A stretch of DNA of 64,000 bases from Bacteroidota bacterium (GTDB lineage: Bacteria; Bacteroidota; Bacteroidia; Flavobacteriales_D; Sanyastnellaceae). The notes under the pieces are model-generated. The model was not told the origin of the DNA, did no database searches, and saw nothing but the letters and a program-made list of their open reading frames with translations. Both the position numbers and the translations under genes were made by a program. The stretch covers positions 62,001 through 126,000 of the forward strand of contig JAQBVN010000003.1 in the NCBI GenBank assembly GCA_027622975.1, in the 5' to 3' direction. Below are positions 61,655 to 64,000 of this stretch, in pieces; the stretch's first letter is position 1; each line of letters starts with the position of its first letter.

Positions 61655-63222
61655 TTGACGAAGTTCCATGATCCATGGCCTGCAACAGTCTCAACTTGCA
61701 GATTGTAAACTCCCGCTGGCCAAGTTGTTGCATCTACCACCCATTGCGACTGCCCCTGACGGACAATCATGTTGTGAATCAAACGACCCTGAACGTCGCG
61801 CACATCCAGTCGTGCATCAGCCGTCAAGGGCTTTGACAAGCTGATGGTCAACACATCTTGCACTGGAACGGGGAACAACACTCCTTCGAGTGTCAACAGC
61901 TCATCCAATCCGTCAATCGTCATCGTCAAGCTGGCAGAAGCCGTGCAGCCGTTGGCATCAGTCACCGTTGCCGTGTACAGCCCAGAAGCCAATGAATCTG
62001 GATTTGAAATCATGCCTGTCATGTTGGTCCATACCACCGTGTATTCAGGTGTTCCTCCTCCAACAGTGGCTTCAGCTTGTCCATCTCCTGCTCCGCTGTC
62101 CACGTTGAGGATGGTCACTGAAATGGTCAATTCCTCTGGTGAGAGTACTTCGAAGGGCGTGCTTGATGTACAACCGATTGAATCGGTGGCCAACAGGGTG
62201 TAGCTCCCGGGAATCAATCCATTCAATCCATACCCCACAAGCAACGTATCAGCGAACACTGAATCCAACATCATGGTGTCCACCAAGTACAAGATTTCGT
62301 CCCAGTAGGTCGCAGTGGTGTCAATGAACATGGCACCGGTGCCGTCAAAGCAAAGTGCATCGACGACGGTTACTCCAACCTCTGGCCCATCTCCGTACAC
62401 ACAGCTTCCGTCGTCCTCTGTGGCGTCCATGTTGTAGTTGCAAGCCGCGGCATCGGTACAACCGGGCACAGGCTCAGCGTTGCACGCGGTGCAAAGGTTC
62501 CAACATGCCACTGGAAGAATGGCGTCACCCGTCACATCCAAGGTCCGGTTGGTGTACCCATCGATGGTCGACGTGCATGATGCACCCTCGTCAAACATTT
62601 CCTGATCACCCCAACCGTCAACGGTGAATTTGTATTCCACCGTGCCTTGTGGAATGGCCACATCCAACTCGTACACACCATCTCCATCTGCATCAGTCAT
62701 CAAAGCGCAAGCCCCACACCATCCGTTGAAAGAACCATTGAGGTTCACCGTTCCAAAAGTTCCGGCATATCCTGCCATGTCAACTCGAAAGGTGATGTTT
62801 TGGGCCGGGGGAGGCGGTACGTCGTTGCACGTCCCGTCGCATGTTCCGTAGTAATCGTTGGCCGTTGAACCCGCCTGGATTTGACGGTTGGCGTAAGCAT
62901 TGAAATCAGTGACGGGCGCACATGATCCACCATCCACCATGTCATTGACCAAGTTCTCCTGATCGGCAAAACCGTTGATGGCATACTTGTATTCCACCAA
63001 TCCTGTCACTGCCGTGTCCAAGGTCACGGTGTAGACCCCATCACCATCATCGTCGGTCATCGTGTTGTACACATCGTTGGCGCACCAACCGCACCAAGGA
63101 CCAGTCACAAAGACATTGTCAAATCCTTCTGGCGCACAGGTCATGTCCACGTTGAAGGTCGTTTGGGCTGACGCGCCTGCGGCGAGCATCACCCAGAGGG
63201 AGAGAGAGAAAACTTGTTTCAT
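61651..63222 (-). CDS. secreted carbohydrate-binding protein with two CBM20/48-like domains and T9SS signal
   Basis: 523 residues. Signal peptide (MKQVFSLSLWVMLAAGASA). Two related domains (~22-115 and ~140-240) share V-x-G-W/F-N-G-W-C ... D-x-D-G-D-G-V-Y-x-L/V-x-V (for example VTGPWCGWCANDVYN, LNGSFNGWCGACALM), like starch/glucan-binding modules. A DNGSC-type unit (GCTDAAACNYNMDATEDDGS C) and SprB-like repeats (LSPEELTISVTILNVDSGAG) follow, then a type A T9SS domain (GVLFPVPVQDVLTISLSKPL). Likely a surface glycan-binding protein that takes the SusE/F role; 4-base overlap with susC. Confidence 0.86.
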   Translation of the reverse strand: MKQVFSLSLWVMLAAGASAQTTFNVDMTCAPEGFDNVFVTGPWCGWCANDVYNTMTDDDGDGVYTVTLDTAVTGLVEYKYAINGFADQENLVNDMVDGGSCAPVTDFNAYANRQIQAGSTANDYYGTCDGTCNDVPPPPAQNITFRVDMAGYAGTFGTVNLNGSFNGWCGACALMTDADGDGVYELDVAIPQGTVEYKFTVDGWGDQEMFDEGASCTSTIDGYTNRTLDVTGDAILPVACWNLCTACNAEPVPGCTDAAACNYNMDATEDDGSCVYGDGPEVGVTVVDALCFDGTGAMFIDTTATYWDEILYLVDTMMLDSVFADTLLVGYGLNGLIPGSYTLLATDSIGCTSSTPFEVLSPEELTISVTILNVDSGAGDGQAEATVGGGTPEYTVVWTNMTGMISNPDSLASGLYTATVTDANGCTASASLTMTIDGLDELLTLEGVLFPVPVQDVLTISLSKPLTADARLDVRDVQGRLIHNMIVRQGQSQWVVDATTWPAGVYNLQVETVAGHGSWNFVK

Positions 63223-63231
63223 GACGTAAAG

Positions 63232-64000
63232 TTATTTTATTAATTTAAATTCAGTGACTTGGTTTTGAACACGCAATCCAAAAACTCCAGGTTCTACGAC
63301 GTAATTCTGCTCCAAACCGATGAATCCTAACTCCGATGTAGGAACCGAGAGAATCACCGTAGCTGTTGCATGGGCATCCACAAACACCCTTTTGTAGGCC
63401 TTGAGTTTGTCCACAGACGGTGTAATGCTTGCCACCCGATCTTGGACGAACAACATGACGACCTCTGCTGTGGTTCGATCCCCCAAGTTTTCAAGAGTGA
63501 CCTCCACCTCAAGCAAATCCCCCATCCCAACCTCGTTGCTACCCAAAATCCTCAACCCCGTGGTGCGCACCGGACTGTAATTCAACCCATGACCAAAAGC
63601 GTATTGAGGTTGAAACGCATGGGTGCTGAAGTCAGAATGCACATCTTCGGTGTGTTTCCGGTCGTAGGTCACATGGCTTGACGCCTCTCGAGGCCATGTG
63701 AATGGCAAACGCCCTGAAGGATTGAACGCACCGCTCAACACCTGCGCGATGGCAGGACCTCCAAACTCACCTGGCAAATAAGCCATCACCACGGCGTCCA
63801 TCAACGGTTCCACTTGGGAAAAAGTCCGGGGTCTTCCTTCCACGAACACACCCACCACTTGCACACCCGTCGCATCGACAGCTCGAACCAAGTCGAGTTG
63901 GTTGTCTGGAAGTCGCAAATCTCCAATATTTCCCGCCAGTTCTGTGTAAGGCATTTCGCCGAGGAACAACACAACCACCTTGGACTGGGACGTACGAATG
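63232..64000 (-). CDS. GH3 family beta-glucosidase, C-terminal part
   Basis: Truncated by the right window edge: 255 codons of the C-terminal half are present, and the catalytic N-terminal barrel lies outside. The visible part has VVVLFLGEMPYTELAGNIGD LRLPDNQ, LPFTWPREASSHVTYD and FGHGLNYSPVRTTGLRILG, typical of the second (alpha/beta) and FnIII-like domains of GH3 beta-glucosidases. Expected to release glucose from beta-1,3-glucan oligosaccharides. It ends 9 bases before the carbohydrate-binding gene, so it is in the same operon. Confidence 0.93.
   Translation of the reverse strand, partial: IRTSQSKVVVLFLGEMPYTELAGNIGDLRLPDNQLDLVRAVDATGVQVVGVFVEGRPRTFSQVEPLMDAVVMAYLPGEFGGPAIAQVLSGAFNPSGRLPFTWPREASSHVTYDRKHTEDVHSDFSTHAFQPQYAFGHGLNYSPVRTTGLRILGSNEVGMGDLLEVEVTLENLGDRTTAEVVMLFVQDRVASITPSVDKLKAYKRVFVDAHATATVILSVPTSELGFIGLEQNYVVEPGVFGLRVQNQVTEFKLIK

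Noticed and set aside
1-64000. tRNA, rRNA, CRISPR, IS element or prophage
   Set aside because: No cloverleaf-type sequence ending in CCA-like context, no rRNA stretches, no spacer-repeat pattern and no transposase or integrase motifs were found on reading both strands.

Overview
This window comes from a Bacteroidota (probably Flavobacteriales-type, marine or aquatic) chromosome. The evidence is two TonB-dependent receptors (one a SusC/SusD pair), Por/type IX secretion C-terminal sorting domains, the Bacteroidota promoter pattern TTG-N19-TAnnTTTG upstream of rpsT, and families nearly confined to this phylum (DUF3127, DUF3467, DUF2400/TIGR02757, BatA-like N-terminal domain, CRTAC1-like FG-GAP protein). 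Base composition is fairly GC-rich for the phylum. I found no rRNA, tRNA, CRISPR array, transposase, integrase or phage gene. Coding density is very high; no gene-free stretch exceeds 300 bases (the longest is about 240 bases, at 34837-35077).

Region 1 (1-17.8 kb) is mostly core metabolism: a cut-off MFS transporter; a repeat-containing hypothetical protein; M16 peptidase; AtoE-type fatty-acid transporter; a minus-strand block of DUF3127, flavin reductase, purE and a bifunctional-nuclease-like gene; etfA/etfB; and, divergently, pyruvate dehydrogenase E1-beta, a membrane pyrophosphatase of the K+-dependent type and a YceI lipoprotein ending in a clear terminator. Then follow a deoxynucleoside kinase, a GH3-type acyl-amido synthetase, a cysteine desulfurase and a phosphoglucosamine mutase.

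Region 2 (17.9-34.9 kb): a tightly packed plus-strand operon (TPR protein, ComA/HSA32-like, rhodanese, DUF368/PopT, aroE, murQ, hypothetical); a minus pair containing an unusual MnmD methyltransferase-Nudix fusion; a BatA-like membrane protein with a dihydroorotase-like protein that has lost several metal-binding histidines; and a minus-strand run (DUF3467, YjjG-like phosphatase, small membrane protein, polysaccharide deacetylase-like, UDP-GlcNAc 2-epimerase, RadC, ribosomal protein S20, C2-like lipoprotein).

Region 3 (35-54.1 kb) is accessory and secreted. Three exported proteins (an FG-GAP/ASPIC protein, a GH13 amylase and an alpha/beta hydrolase) end in the same cysteine-bounded, dockerin-like EF-hand module. 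An apparent sugar-salvage operon carries a Na+/solute symporter, a kinase-nucleotidyltransferase fusion, CutC and a GH20 hexosaminidase. A TonB receptor / lamin-tail protein / phospholipase D-like protein operon has its own promoter, and a short phenylalanine-hydroxylase-like remnant sits between it and the hydrolase.

Region 4 (54.2 kb to the end) holds a polysaccharide utilisation locus running GH3 - carbohydrate-binding T9SS protein - SusC - SusD - PKD lipoprotein - GH16, with start/stop overlaps throughout. The GH16 + GH3 content predicts beta-1,3-glucan (laminarin-type) use. A perfect inverted repeat closes the locus, and an orphan Hpt-like gene and an MmcQ/YjbR-like gene follow it.
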